Source: Agrobacterium larrymoorei (GTDB taxonomy: Bacteria; Pseudomonadota; Alphaproteobacteria; Rhizobiales; Rhizobiaceae). From it: a stretch of DNA of 64,000 nucleotides. The notes beneath the pieces are model-generated. The model was not told where the DNA came from and searched no databases. It was given only the letters and a program-made list of their open reading frames with translations. The stretch covers positions 1,428,501 to 1,492,500 of the forward strand of contig NZ_JAUTBL010000002.1 of NCBI RefSeq assembly GCF_030819275.1, given 5' to 3'. The position numbers were made by a program, and so were the translations under genes. Positions 46,358-55,800 of this stretch are shown piece by piece (position 1 is the stretch's first letter; every line of letters starts with the position of its first letter).

Positions 46358-47494
46358 TCAGGCAGCTTCGCCGAGATCTGCCACGGTGGTATTTCTGCCT
46401 GCATTCTTTGAGGCGTAGAGAGCAGCGTCCGCACGCGCATAGGCCTGCTGAAAGCTTTCCTCGGGCTTTAGCCGCACGACGCCAAAGCTTGCGGTCACAG
46501 CCGCCTTTAGACCAATGTCGGGGTAGAGAGCGGGTACGCTGGTGCGCAGACGCTCCACGCGCTCCAGCACGTCTCGCCCGTCGCTGGATGCGATGAAGAA
46601 GGCGAATTCCTCGCCACCCATTCTTCCAACCAGGTCCCGAGGACCCGCGGCGTCTTGCAGATGGCGAGCAAAGCGACGAATGACCTCATCTCCCGTTGCA
46701 TGACCCAGGCTGTCATTGATGGACTTGAAGCGATCAAGATCGGTCGCGACAATAAAGCCAGCTTCTTTCGCCGCCACGCGCTGGGCAGCAAGCCTCTCCT
46801 CAAAACCTCGGCGGTTCAGCAGGGTCGACAGGTAGTCATATTGCGCCTGCTTCTGCAACTCTGCGGCAAGATCCGCAGCCAGGATGAAGAGCGTCAAGAT
46901 TCCAGTCGCCATCATGCCCGTTGGCGTGCCGAGCGACAGGAGAATAATGAAGGACGCCTCGTTTATCTCCCCACCAGGCCGGGCCATCCACGCCGCAATA
47001 CCGACGGAGAGAATGTAAAGCCCAAAGAGTGCCAAGGCTATACGTATCGATGGCGACACGCCTTTGGCGTGCCTACGGAGAAAGACGATCATTCCAACGA
47101 AGAGAGCATCGGCCGCTGACGTCGTAACCCGCGATGCCATCCGCCAATCGAAAGGCTGCGCGCTCCAAAACACCAGGATGGCAACAGCGGACAATGCCCA
47201 GAAAACAGAGATCAAACGATGGTCGAGATTGGCGCGGGAGCGGAACCCAATAGCCACCAGCGCGAAACTCCCGATGGAAGCCTGACAAGCGAGCATTGCC
47301 ATGGCGCTCTGATACTCCGGCCAGATGACGCCAAGGACCCGGACGCCATGCCCGGCTGCCGATAGGATGAAGGAGAGCGCCCAGAAGACGGCATAGAACT
47401 GGACCCCGAAACGCCGCCATGCCGAAAGCAGCGCCGTGCCGAAGAACAGGCTGACAGAAACGATGCTGAGCGATGTGGCGATAGGAGAGAGCAT
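46358..47494 (-). CDS. Membrane diguanylate cyclase (GGDEF), I-site degenerate
   Basis: A 378-aa protein from ATG 47494 (TTG at 47524 also in frame) with about six membrane helices in the first 200 residues, then a GGDEF domain with RMGGEEF. The four residues at the I-site position read GPRD rather than RxxD, so product inhibition may be lost. It should make c-di-GMP. Its 3' end is 37 bases from the convergent secreted protein gene. Confidence 0.9.
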   Translation of the reverse strand: MLSPIATSLSIVSVSLFFGTALLSAWRRFGVQFYAVFWALSFILSAAGHGVRVLGVIWPEYQSAMAMLACQASIGSFALVAIGFRSRANLDHRLISVFWALSAVAILVFWSAQPFDWRMASRVTTSAADALFVGMIVFLRRHAKGVSPSIRIALALFGLYILSVGIAAWMARPGGEINEASFIILLSLGTPTGMMATGILTLFILAADLAAELQKQAQYDYLSTLLNRRGFEERLAAQRVAAKEAGFIVATDLDRFKSINDSLGHATGDEVIRRFARHLQDAAGPRDLVGRMGGEEFAFFIASSDGRDVLERVERLRTSVPALYPDIGLKAAVTASFGVVRLKPEESFQQAYARADAALYASKNAGRNTTVADLGEAA

Positions 47495-47613
47495 AGCCAA
47501 AATTTTTAAAAGAACAGATGTCAATTGCTTTTATACGGCGTGCAGCCCTGTCCGCACAGTGGCTCTATTGGACATCTTATAACGACGGCTATCAAATCGT
47601 GAATCGGGACCGA

Positions 47614-47648
47614 ACAAAACGAAAGAAGCCCGGATCGCTCCGGGCTTC
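47614..47648 (-). terminator. Terminator after gcvP
   Basis: GAAGCCCGGA (47625-47634), loop TCGC, TCCGGGCTTC (47639-47648). On the minus strand it is followed by TTTCGTTTTG, a T-rich tail. It lies 12 bases beyond the gcvP stop. Confidence 0.88.
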
Positions 47649-47659
47649 GCTATTTGGCC

Positions 47660-50524
47660 TTACTCCGCCGCTTCCTGATACTCGCTCATGGGCGGGCAGG
47701 TGCAGATGAGGTTGCGGTCACCATAGACATTGTCGATGCGGTTGACCGGGGACCAGTACTTGTCCACGCGGAAGGAGCCCGGCGGGAAGCAACCCTGTTC
47801 GCGGCTGTAGGGACGATCCCATTCGCCGACGAGGTCTTCGACGGTGTGCGGGGCATTCTTCAACGGGTTGTTGAGCTTGTCCGCACGACCTTCCTCGATG
47901 TCGCGGGCCTCCTGGCGGATGGTCAGCATCGCGTCGCAGAAGCGGTCGATTTCGGCCTTCGTTTCAGATTCCGTCGGCTCGATCATCAAGGTTCCTGCGA
48001 CCGGCCAGCTCATGGTCGGGGCGTGGAAGCCGCAGTCGATCAGACGCTTGGCCACGTCATCCACGGTCACGCCGCAGCTGTCGTTCAGCGGGCGCGTGTC
48101 GATGATGCACTCATGCGCCACGCGGCCGGCCTCGGACTTGTAGAGCACGTCGTAAGCGCCCTTCAATCGCGCGGCGATGTAGTTGGCGTTGAGGATCGCA
48201 ACCTTGGTCGCCTGCGTCAGCCCTTCGCCGCCCATCATCAGGCAGTAGCTCCAGGAGATCGGCAGGATGGATGGAGAGCCGAACGGGGCGGCCGAGACGG
48301 CACCAGAGCGACCGTCGCTTGCAGGATGCCCGGGAAGGTAAGGAGCAAGATGTGCTTTGACGCCGATCGGCCCCATGCCAGGACCACCGCCGCCATGCGG
48401 AATGCAGAAGGTCTTGTGCAGGTTGAGGTGGCTGACGTCGGAGCCGATATCGCCAGGTCGCGACAGTCCAACCATCGCGTTCATGTTGGCACCGTCCAGA
48501 TAGACCTGGCCGCCATGGGCGTGGACGATATCGCAGATCTCGCGAACCGTCTCTTCAAAGACGCCGTGGGTCGACGGGTAAGTGATCATGCAGCATGAGA
48601 GGTTTTCCGCATACTGCTCTGCTTTTGCACGGAAATCATCGATATCGATATCGCCGTTTTCCTTTGCCTTGACGGGGACCACCTTCATGCCAACCATTTG
48701 CGCGGAGGCAGGGTTGGTGCCGTGCGCGGAGGTCGGGATCAGGCAGACATCGCGGTGCGCATCGCCACGGGCGAGGTGGTAGTTGCGGATCGTCAGCAGA
48801 CCCGCATACTCACCCTGCGCGCCGGAATTCGGCTGCATGGAGAAGGCATCGTAACCAGTGACAGCGCAAAGCTTGGCGGAAAGGTCGTCGATCATCTCCT
48901 TATAGCCCAGCGCCTGATCGGCAGGGACGAAAGGATGGATGTCGGAGAATTCCGGCCAGGTGATCGGCAGCATTTCCGCTGTCGCGTTGAGCTTCATGGT
49001 GCAGGAGCCGAGCGGGATCATTGCTCGGTCGAGTGCCAAGTCGCGATCCGAAAGACGACGGATGTAACGCGTCATTTCGCTTTCGGCGCGGTTCATGTGG
49101 AAGATCGGATGCGTCATGTAAGCACTTGTACGCAATAGATCTTTCGGCAGTCGATATTCCGGATCAAAGTCGGCGATCGAGAAGTTGCCGCCAAAGGCGC
49201 GCCAGACTGCTTCCAGCGTTGCCGGGCGGGTGCGCTCGTCAAGGCTCATGCCGATCTTGGTGGAGCCGATCTTGCGAAGGTTGACCCCTTCGGCAACTGC
49301 GGCACGCAGGATCAGCGCCTGCATGTGGCCGACATCGACGGCGATCGTATCGAAGAAGGTTTCCGGCTCAATCTTGTAGCCAAGCTTCTCCAACCCCTTT
49401 GCCATCAGCACCGCCTTCTGGTGGGTCTGCTGGGCGATGGCCTTGATGCCCTGTGGACCGTGGAAGACGCCATACATGGATGCCATGACGGCCAGCAGAA
49501 CCTGGGCAGTGCAGATGTTCGAGGTGGCCTTCTCGCGGCGAATATGCTGCTCGCGGGTTTGCAGCGACAGGCGATAGGCGCGGTTGCCGCGCGCATCGAC
49601 CGACACACCAACCAGACGGCCCGGCATGGAGCGCTTATGCGCATCCTTGACCGCCATAAAGGCAGCGTGCGGGCCACCGTAACCGACCGGAACGCCAAAG
49701 CGCTGCGAAGAGCCGATCGCGATATCCGCGCCCATCTCACCGGGAGATTTGAGCAGCGTCAGCGCCAGCAGATCGCAGGCAACAGCTGCGATAGCACCCG
49801 TCTGGTGCAGCCGCGAAATGAGACCGGAGAAGTCACTGACGTGGCCGTGCGTGCCGGGATACTGGAAGATCGCGCCGAAGACGTCCACCGGATCGAGATC
49901 CGTGAACGGATTACCGATCACGACTTTCCAGCCAAGGGGCGCAGCACGCGTTTCGATCAATGCGATGGTTTGCGGGTGGCAATTGGCATCGACGAAGAAG
50001 GCCGTCGCTTTGGACTTTGCCACGCGTTGGCACATGGACATGGCCTCGGCAGCAGCCGTTGCTTCATCGAGAAGCGAGGCGTTGGCAACGTCTAGCCCGG
50101 TCAGGTCGGATATCATCGTCTGGAAGTTCAGGAGCGCTTCGAGACGGCCTTGCGAGATTTCCGGCTGATAGGGCGTATAGGCCGTATACCAGGCGGGGTT
50201 TTCCAGAATGTTGCGTTGGATGACCGGCGGCGTGATCGTGCCATAGTAACCCTGGCCGATCAGCGATGTCAGAACCTTGTTCTTGTTGGCTGTCTCGCGC
50301 AGGCGGTCGAGTGCCTCGCGTTCGGTCAAGGCAGCACCCCAGGCAAGCGGGTCTTTCTGACGGATGGAGGAGGGCACGGTGGCATCGATCAGGGCATCCA
50401 GGCTCTTATAGCCGATGACCTTCAACATCTCCTCCATTTCAGCCGGCGACGGGCCGATATGACGACGATTGGCGAAGTCATAGGGCTGGTAGTCGGTGAA
50501 ATGAAATTCAGTGGGCGTGTTCAT
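47660..50524 (-). CDS. gcvP: Glycine dehydrogenase (decarboxylating), P protein
   Basis: A 954-aa PLP enzyme of the glycine cleavage system, of the single-chain type. The PLP-binding lysine is in [16 protein letters not shown]. It carries the expected N-terminal half ([14 protein letters not shown]) and the C-terminal half. Its ATG shares one base with the gcvH stop (TAATG). All three gcv genes are read from one glycine riboswitch promoter. Confidence 0.97.
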   Translation of the reverse strand: MNTPTEFHFTDYQPYDFANRRHIGPSPAEMEEMLKVIGYKSLDALIDATVPSSIRQKDPLAWGAALTEREALDRLRETANKNKVLTSLIGQGYYGTITPPVIQRNILENPAWYTAYTPYQPEISQGRLEALLNFQTMISDLTGLDVANASLLDEATAAAEAMSMCQRVAKSKATAFFVDANCHPQTIALIETRAAPLGWKVVIGNPFTDLDPVDVFGAIFQYPGTHGHVSDFSGLISRLHQTGAIAAVACDLLALTLLKSPGEMGADIAIGSSQRFGVPVGYGGPHAAFMAVKDAHKRSMPGRLVGVSVDARGNRAYRLSLQTREQHIRREKATSNICTAQVLLAVMASMYGVFHGPQGIKAIAQQTHQKAVLMAKGLEKLGYKIEPETFFDTIAVDVGHMQALILRAAVAEGVNLRKIGSTKIGMSLDERTRPATLEAVWRAFGGNFSIADFDPEYRLPKDLLRTSAYMTHPIFHMNRAESEMTRYIRRLSDRDLALDRAMIPLGSCTMKLNATAEMLPITWPEFSDIHPFVPADQALGYKEMIDDLSAKLCAVTGYDAFSMQPNSGAQGEYAGLLTIRNYHLARGDAHRDVCLIPTSAHGTNPASAQMVGMKVVPVKAKENGDIDIDDFRAKAEQYAENLSCCMITYPSTHGVFEETVREICDIVHAHGGQVYLDGANMNAMVGLSRPGDIGSDVSHLNLHKTFCIPHGGGGPGMGPIGVKAHLAPYLPGHPASDGRSGAVSAAPFGSPSILPISWSYCLMMGGEGLTQATKVAILNANYIAARLKGAYDVLYKSEAGRVAHECIIDTRPLNDSCGVTVDDVAKRLIDCGFHAPTMSWPVAGTLMIEPTESETKAEIDRFCDAMLTIRQEARDIEEGRADKLNNPLKNAPHTVEDLVGEWDRPYSREQGCFPPGSFRVDKYWSPVNRIDNVYGDRNLICTCPPMSEYQEAAE

Positions 50525-50886
50525 TACGCGACCAGCTCCTTATAGGCGGCTTCATCGAGCAGCGCATCGGCATCGGCGGTGTTGGAAAGCTTCAGCTTGA
50601 AGAACCAGCCGGCACCCTGCGGGTCGGAATTGACGAGCGACGGATCGTCGACAATCGCCTGGTTGATCTCGACGATCTCGCCATCCAGCGGACAATAGAC
50701 ATCCGACGCTGCCTTGACGCTTTCAACGGTCGCGGCTTCTCCATTTTTGGAAAAGGTCGCGCCGACTTCGGGCAGTTCAACGAAGACCAGATCGCCGAGC
50801 TGTTCTGCGGCGTGCGTGGTGATGCCGACGGTGGCAACATCGCCTTCGATCTTCAGCCACTCGTGTTCCGGGGTAAATTTCAGCAT
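50524..50886 (-). CDS. gcvH: Glycine cleavage system H protein
   Basis: A 120-aa lipoyl carrier. The lipoylated lysine is in [12 protein letters not shown] near residue 64, and the start is [10 protein letters not shown]. It shuttles the aminomethyl group between P and T proteins. It lies 15 bases after gcvT. Confidence 0.97.
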   Translation of the reverse strand: MLKFTPEHEWLKIEGDVATVGITTHAAEQLGDLVFVELPEVGATFSKNGEAATVESVKAASDVYCPLDGEIVEINQAIVDDPSLVNSDPQGAGWFFKLKLSNTADADALLDEAAYKELVA

Positions 50887-50901
50887 GGGTTTCTCCGCAG
50901 A

Positions 50902-52041
50902 TTAGCGCTTGTAGGTGGGTGTAATGAAGGGCAGGGCAGCGACGGTTACGGGCAGATACTTGCCGCGCACTTCGGCAAAGATCGCCGTGCCGGGTGTCGT
51001 ATAGTCGGTTGGCACGTAGCCCATGGCAACGGGGCCTTCCACAGTTGGGCCAAAGCCGCCCGAGGTAACTTCTCCGATTTCGGTCTTGCCCTCGGCATCG
51101 GCAAAGAGCTTGGAATGACCACGCACCGGCGCCTTGCCTTCCGGCTTCAGGCCAACGCGTCGACGGGCCGTGCCCTTGCCAAGTTCCGCGAGAATACGAT
51201 CAGCACCCGGAAAACCGCCTTCGCGGTCACCACCCGTGCGGCGCGCCTTCTGGATGGCCCATTCTAGCGATGCTTCGATCGGCGACGTCGTGGTGTCGAT
51301 GTCATTGCCATAGAGGCATAGACCGGCCTCAAGCCGAAGACTGTCGCGCGCGCCGAGGCCAATGGCCTCGCAATCGGGATGTTCGAGTAGAGCCTTCGCA
51401 ATGTCCTCGGCCTTGTCGGCCGGAACGGAAACCTCGAAACCGTCCTCACCGGAATAACCGGAGCGGGAGACGATGCAGGGAACGTCGTGCAGCGGAATTT
51501 CGCGCACATCCATGAACTTCATGTCGGAGACGCCGGCCCAAAGCTCGGCGAGAACGGCCTCCGCGCGCGGTCCTTGAAGCGCGATCAATGCTCGATCATC
51601 GAGCAGCGTGATCTCGCAACTGTCGGAAAGATGTGCCTTCATATGCGCAAGGTCGGCATCCTTGCAGGCAGCATTGACGACGACGAAAAGATGGTCGCCG
51701 AGATTGGTGATCATCAGGTCGTCGAGGATGCAGCCATTGTCATCGGTGAAAAAGCCGTAGCGCTGGCGACCAGCCTTGAGGCCAAGGATGTCGACAGGAA
51801 CCAGCTTTTCCAAAGCAAGTGCAGCGTCCTCGACCTTGCCAGACTTTGCCTTCACGATGACCTGGCCCATATGGGACACATCGAAGAGACCAGCCGATGC
51901 GCGCGTGTGAAGATGTTCCTTCAAAACGCCTGCGGGATATTGGACGGGCATATCGTAGCCTGCAAAGGGCACCATGCGAGCGCCAAGGGACAGATGCAGG
52001 GAATGGAGCGGGGTGACTTTCAGCTCGGCTGTATCGGCCAA
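50902..52041 (-). CDS. gcvT: Glycine cleavage system T protein (aminomethyltransferase)
   Basis: A 379-aa protein with tetrahydrofolate-binding motifs (ARMVPFAGYDMPVQY; later GGEVTSGGFGPTVEGPVAMGYV). A TTG at 52041 is the probable start because the strong site TGGAGG lies five bases upstream and the next residues are ADTAELKVTPLHSLH, the usual N-terminus. An ATG at 52083 would add 14 residues and lies next to the leader RNA. First gene of gcvT-gcvH-gcvP. Confidence 0.95.
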   Translation of the reverse strand: MADTAELKVTPLHSLHLSLGARMVPFAGYDMPVQYPAGVLKEHLHTRASAGLFDVSHMGQVIVKAKSGKVEDAALALEKLVPVDILGLKAGRQRYGFFTDDNGCILDDLMITNLGDHLFVVVNAACKDADLAHMKAHLSDSCEITLLDDRALIALQGPRAEAVLAELWAGVSDMKFMDVREIPLHDVPCIVSRSGYSGEDGFEVSVPADKAEDIAKALLEHPDCEAIGLGARDSLRLEAGLCLYGNDIDTTTSPIEASLEWAIQKARRTGGDREGGFPGADRILAELGKGTARRRVGLKPEGKAPVRGHSKLFADAEGKTEIGEVTSGGFGPTVEGPVAMGYVPTDYTTPGTAIFAEVRGKYLPVTVAALPFITPTYKR

Positions 52042-52104
52042 GGACGCCTCCAGGGTAGCGCGTTCGCGCGGGCTCATGTTCATGACACTCTGCGAGCGTC
52101 GGGT

Positions 52105-52275
52105 TCAAGAGCCCCCTCTGTCCTTGTCGCCTGAGATTGTTATCCCTTCGGCGAGCCTGCCCTTCAGTTACAAGGAGGCTTCTCTCCAGAGTTCCGTTCG
52201 ACCGTTGGTCCTTTTGCCTGAGAGTTTCCGGGGCGGTTGCTCCTTCGGCACCGCATTGAAGCGGTTTCTCCCAAC
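52105..52275 (-). ncRNA. Tandem glycine riboswitch in the gcv leader
   Basis: On the minus strand two aptamer-like blocks follow each other. The first has GCCGAAGGAGC, then CTCTCAGGCAAAAGGACC; the second has GCCGAAGGGATAAC, then CTCAGGCGACAAGGACAGAG. This is the two-aptamer glycine motif with the CTCAGG core and AAGGAC. Expression of gcvT is expected to rise when glycine binds. The 60 bases between it and the gcvT start hold the expression platform. Confidence 0.93.
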
Positions 52276-52288
52276 GATATGGAAGCTC

Positions 52289-52316
52289 ATTATCTTTGAA
52301 GCTCTTGGATTGGCAA
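52289..52316 (-). promoter_or_regulatory. Candidate sigma-70-type promoter of the gcv operon
   Basis: On the minus strand TTGCCA (complement of 52311-52316), a 16-base spacer and GATAAT (complement of 52289-52294) stand just upstream of the glycine riboswitch. It is a close match to the bacterial consensus. Confidence 0.55.
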
Positions 52317-52410
52317 GGACCAAATGACGCAGGCGAACAGTTTTTTGTTCAACCTGCGTCATCAGCCTGTCATCCGATTGGCGATTCTATTTCTTAGAAA
52401 TAGCTTAAAT

Positions 52411-52596
52411 TCAGCTATCTTTTTTCTCTGGAAGCGTCTTGCGTTTGGTAGACGCCATATCTACAAGTTCTTTCTCTGTCATGGACTTAGCCATGCTTTT
52501 TGAAGCGCCTTGTAAACGGGATTTGGGCATGTCGCCACGCTTGGCGGCAAGGGCTGCACCTGCGGCTTTCTGCTGAGCTTTGGATTTTGCTGGCAT
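52411..52596 (-). CDS. DUF3008 family small protein, 61 aa
   Basis: The start is ATG at 52596 with CAGGAG nine bases upstream. The sequence is highly charged, with MPAKSKAQQKAAGAALAAKRG at the start and SMTEKELVDMASTKRK, the DUF3008 pattern seen in alphaproteobacteria. Function unknown; it is probably an unstructured cytosolic protein, maybe stress-linked. It lies upstream of the gcv promoter on the same strand. Confidence 0.88.
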   Translation of the reverse strand: MPAKSKAQQKAAGAALAAKRGDMPKSRLQGASKSMAKSMTEKELVDMASTKRKTLPEKKDS

Positions 52597-52717
52597 CGTA
52601 TCAACTCCTGTCTGACGCGTTGAATGCTGCAAATCAGACGTCACCCATGGAGGAGGTGTTCCGTCGCAGGCCGAGTTGGTCTTTGATTTTGGATCAAAGC
52701 ACGGTATCGGAATGATC

Positions 52718-53125
52718 ATGAGGGTATTCGGAAGCAACAGGGCAAAGACAATCGAGTCTGTGCTGCGCATAGTCTGCGCCGTGCTGATGCTGTCTCTCGG
52801 CTTCGCGCACAAGCCGGTTCAGGCTGCCCCTGTCGCTGCACTTGATGAAGCCTATCGCTTGCCGGATGGCACCTTTGCCGAGATCTGCTCCGAGCATCTG
52901 TCGCAGAATCAATCTCAGCATGGCAAGCACAAAGGCGGTGCGATCCTCTTTTGCGAGGCGTGCCTGCTGGCATCCTCCATCCTTCTGCCAACTCCACTTG
53001 GAGACGACTGCCTCAATCCAAATCCCGCGTCGCTCGAAAATGCCCTTCTGCGGCAACAAGAGACGGTCAAGCTTTCAGACCTGCGCACCAACCGCGCCCG
53101 CGGACCGCCATACTCAACTTTCTGA
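52718..53125 (+). CDS. DUF2946-like periplasmic/inner membrane protein
   Basis: About 135 aa. A hydrophobic segment at residues 11-30 (VLRIVCAVLMLSLGFAHK) acts as signal or anchor. The later part has a His-rich loop (NQSQHGKHKGG) followed by FCEACLL, a C-x2-C pair typical of DUF2946, a family found near copper genes. The ATG at 52718 has GGA at good spacing; 52712 and 52676 are also in frame. It is the first gene before a copper chaperone fusion. Confidence 0.8.
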   Translation: MRVFGSNRAKTIESVLRIVCAVLMLSLGFAHKPVQAAPVAALDEAYRLPDGTFAEICSEHLSQNQSQHGKHKGGAILFCEACLLASSILLPTPLGDDCLNPNPASLENALLRQQETVKLSDLRTNRARGPPYSTF

Positions 53126-53201
53126 TCCCTTCGCAGACAACGCCGCAGCGCGGCACTTTTAAAAACGGACTGCCATATGAAGCAGCCGCAAGGATCGAAA
53201 G

Positions 53202-54203
53202 ATGACAATTATCAAGCACGCCACATTCGTAGCTATCGCAGCCGCTCTCTCGACGACGTCCGCCTTTGCCCATACCAGCTTCGTCAATGGCACGGCGGAG
53301 GAGGATAGCACCATCGTTGCTGCCCTTCAGGTGCCGCATGGCTGCGACGGCGGCCTTGCCACCACAGAGGTTCAAGTCGTTCTGCCCGAGGGTTTCATCT
53401 CCGCCAAGCCGCAGCCGAAACCGGGCTGGGAGCTGGAGATCATCAAGGGCGACTACCAGAAGACCTACAAGAACCACGGAAAAGACGTGACGGGTGGCCC
53501 TATCGAAATTCGTTGGAAGGGTGGCAACCTGCCGGACGATTTCTATGACACCTTCAACATTCAGGGGAAGATCGCAGGTGTTGCGCCAGGCAAGACGCTT
53601 CCTTTCAAGGTGAAGCAGCTTTGCGGCGACAAGGGCACCGCAAGCTGGGATCAGATCGCGCCAGAGGGCCAGGACCCGCATTCGCTGGAAAACCCGGCGC
53701 CAGTGATCCGCATCACCGCCAAGCAATCTCATGAAGGCGAGGGGCACGCCCACCATGATCATGGCGCGATGACAGACGCGAGTGGCTCCGCCAGCGTGGT
53801 TAAGGCTGGGGATCTGGAATTATCGAACGCGTCCACCAAGGCCATGTTGCCGGGGCAGCCGGTTGGCGGTGGCTTTGTCACCATCCGCAACACAGGAGCC
53901 TCTGACGATCGGCTCGTCTCGGTCTCGTCTCCCCTGGCAGGTCGCGCCGAAATCCATGAAATGGCCATGGCCAATGACGTCATGAAAATGCGCAAGCTGA
54001 ATGACGGTATCGTCGTACCGGCCGGTCAGACGGTAGAGCTCTCGCCAGGCGGCCTCCATTTCATGTTCTTCAACGTCAAGAAGCCATTCGCAGAGGGCGA
54101 GAAGGTTCCGGTCACGCTCACTTTCGAGAAGGCCGGACAGGTCTCGATCGAGCTTCCGGTTGGTCCCGCCAATGCGGGTGAAGCAAAGCACAATCATAAC
54201 TGA
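53202..54203 (+). CDS. YcnI (DUF1775)-PCuAC fusion, periplasmic copper chaperone
   Basis: A 333-aa exported protein. The signal peptide runs to FA at about 23, leaving a mature N-terminal His24 (HTSFVNG), the copper ligand in the DUF1775/YcnI fold (about 24-175, ending near VIRITAK). A His-rich linker (HEGEGHAHHDHGA) follows. The C-terminal PCuAC (DUF461) domain (about 195-325) carries EIHEMAMANDVMKM and GGLHFMFF, i.e. the H-x10-M ... H-x-M copper site. The fusion joins two copper-binding modules. A role in copper delivery or tolerance is inferred. Confidence 0.92.
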   Translation: MTIIKHATFVAIAAALSTTSAFAHTSFVNGTAEEDSTIVAALQVPHGCDGGLATTEVQVVLPEGFISAKPQPKPGWELEIIKGDYQKTYKNHGKDVTGGPIEIRWKGGNLPDDFYDTFNIQGKIAGVAPGKTLPFKVKQLCGDKGTASWDQIAPEGQDPHSLENPAPVIRITAKQSHEGEGHAHHDHGAMTDASGSASVVKAGDLELSNASTKAMLPGQPVGGGFVTIRNTGASDDRLVSVSSPLAGRAEIHEMAMANDVMKMRKLNDGIVVPAGQTVELSPGGLHFMFFNVKKPFAEGEKVPVTLTFEKAGQVSIELPVGPANAGEAKHNHN

Positions 54204-54210
54204 CGGCTCG

Positions 54211-54252
54211 AAAAAAACTGGCCGTCGGGACGCAAAGGCATCCCAACGGCCA
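54211..54252. terminator. Terminator between copper chaperone and cupredoxin genes
   Basis: TGGCCGTCGGGA pairs imperfectly with TCCCAACGGCCA. On the minus strand it is followed by a run of T (complement of AAAAAAA at 54211-54217). It serves best for the cupredoxin gene. Confidence 0.75.
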
Positions 54253-54269
54253 TCGACGTTCCAACAGTT

Positions 54270-54698
54270 CTACTTCGTCACCGTGAGCGTCGCCTGCATT
54301 CCAGCCTCATAGTGGCCCTTGATATTGCAGAAGAGCAGATAGGTCCCGGGCGTCAGCTTGGCTTTCAGTTGACCGTCTGCACCAGGTTTCAGATCCGACA
54401 CTTCGCCAAGGCTCTTCAGCTTCTTTTCATCGACGCGATGTTTGGCTATGTTCAGCGGGATCGCCTCCTCGGGCGACTTCAGCTTGACGAGAACCATCTC
54501 GTGCTCTTCCGACACGGCGTCGTTATGGACCATGAAGACGGCTTCGCCAGCTTTGACGCTGGTCTTATCAAGGGTGAGCGTCATCGGCTGCCCGCCTTCG
54601 CCGCCTTCGTGAACCATGATGGTGGTTGCGGCAAATGCCGGAGCTGCGAGCGTCAAAGCAGCGACCGCTGCCATCGTCAATTTCGCTAGGGTCTTCAT
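54270..54698 (-). CDS. Cupredoxin-like periplasmic protein
   Basis: A 142-aa protein with signal peptide (about 1-23, ending AFA). The blue-copper-type ligands are visible: EEHEMVLV (His), FCNIKGHYEAGM (Cys, His, Met). It is a type-1 copper fold and may carry copper or electrons in the periplasm. It converges with the YcnI-PCuAC gene and completes the local copper module. Confidence 0.9.
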   Translation of the reverse strand: MKTLAKLTMAAVAALTLAAPAFAATTIMVHEGGEGGQPMTLTLDKTSVKAGEAVFMVHNDAVSEEHEMVLVKLKSPEEAIPLNIAKHRVDEKKLKSLGEVSDLKPGADGQLKAKLTPGTYLLFCNIKGHYEAGMQATLTVTK

Positions 54699-54888
54699 GG
54701 TGAACCTCTGTTTCAGTCATTGCGAAAAGAGGTTGGGTGATTTGCCTGACAGGAATCTGAACGTCGTCACAAGGGCCGAAGCTTAAAGCTTGGTCCGAGC
54801 AAAACTGTGCAGCGGTTTCGAGATAACGACGTGCGACAAAACAAGGACCTGAAGCGTAGAGAGCGAATCTGAAAGGTCGCGACAGGCC

Positions 54889-55161
54889 TTAGTCGGACGC
54901 GCCCCAATCTTCCTCATAGGCGTGACGAGCCTGCTCCAATGTCGCCTGAGGGTTTTGCCGTCCAGAGGTGAAGAGGGAAAGGGAGGGCGCGGCAGCTGTG
55001 AGATTCGTCACGCTATGGTCCGACCCATCGTTACGCGTGATCTGCTTCAACTCCTTGGCAGCCTTTTCAACCTCGCTCTTGCGCGGAGCGCGCTGCGAGG
55101 CTTTTGCTCCCTCGGACGCATAAGCCGCGATATTTGCGGAAACCGACCACACCTGCCACAT
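54889..55161 (-). CDS. Small hypothetical protein, 90 aa
   Basis: The start is ATG at 55161 with GAGGT eight bases upstream, which argues for a real gene. It begins MWQVWSVSANIAAYASEGAKAS and continues with a Lys/Glu-rich helical part and an acidic end (EEDWGASD). No family recognised. No membrane segment is obvious. Confidence 0.6.
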   Translation of the reverse strand: MWQVWSVSANIAAYASEGAKASQRAPRKSEVEKAAKELKQITRNDGSDHSVTNLTAAAPSLSLFTSGRQNPQATLEQARHAYEEDWGASD

Positions 55162-55360
55162 TGCCAGACCTCGATAGCGATACAGAACAGCAATGTAACA
55201 GGGCGAAATTTATCTTGAGCTAAACCTAATGGTTGAAATTGATGCGTATTTTAATCATCTGCCTGGACTCGTCGGCAACCGGCATATTTCTAAATCCAGC
55301 ATCATGGCATAAAGCTGGGGGCGCAATCAGCGTCTATCGATAGTGCCGGAGCCTCTTTGC

Positions 55361-55738
55361 ATGTTGAACATTCTTCTCGTCGCCGTCGGCGGCGCCATAG
55401 GCTCCATCGGGCGATATCTTGTCGGGCTTTGGGCAACGCGCCTCGCCGGGCCAAACTTTCCCTGGGGGACGCTGACCGTGAACATCGTGGGCGCCTTCGC
55501 CATCGGTCTCTTCGTCGAGATGATCGCGCGCCGCTTCGATGCTTCTGCTGAAATGCGCGTCTTCATCGTCACCGGGATTATTGGAGGCTTCACCACCTGG
55601 TCGTCATTCACGCTGGATGCCGTTGTTCTGTTTGAACGGGGAGCACTCGGCCTTTCCGCCCTCTATTTGCTCGCCAGCCTGCTGGTTTCTTTTGCTGCGA
55701 TCTTTGCCGGGCTGGCCTTGGGCCGCGCTTTGTTTTAA
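55361..55738 (+). CDS. crcB: Fluoride ion channel CrcB/Fluc
   Basis: A 125-aa protein with four membrane helices. Family motifs: GGAIGSIGRYL near the start, NIVGAFAIGLF, and GGFTTWSSFTLD (the fluoride pore phenylalanine region). It starts at ATG 55361 with GGAG nine bases upstream (GTG at 55343 also in frame). No fluoride riboswitch is seen in front. It precedes an RluC gene by 62 bases. Confidence 0.94.
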   Translation: MLNILLVAVGGAIGSIGRYLVGLWATRLAGPNFPWGTLTVNIVGAFAIGLFVEMIARRFDASAEMRVFIVTGIIGGFTTWSSFTLDAVVLFERGALGLSALYLLASLLVSFAAIFAGLALGRALF

Positions 55739-55800
55739 AGGCAAGGCAAAGGCCGCACAGGAACGAGGCGGCAGATCAGAAAAGAAAGACTGGAATTGCC

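Noticed and set aside
55200..55360. Possible fluoride riboswitch in front of crcB
   Set aside because: The sequence lacks the conserved GAUGG...UGAUG pattern of the crcB motif; nothing beyond a promoter is visible.
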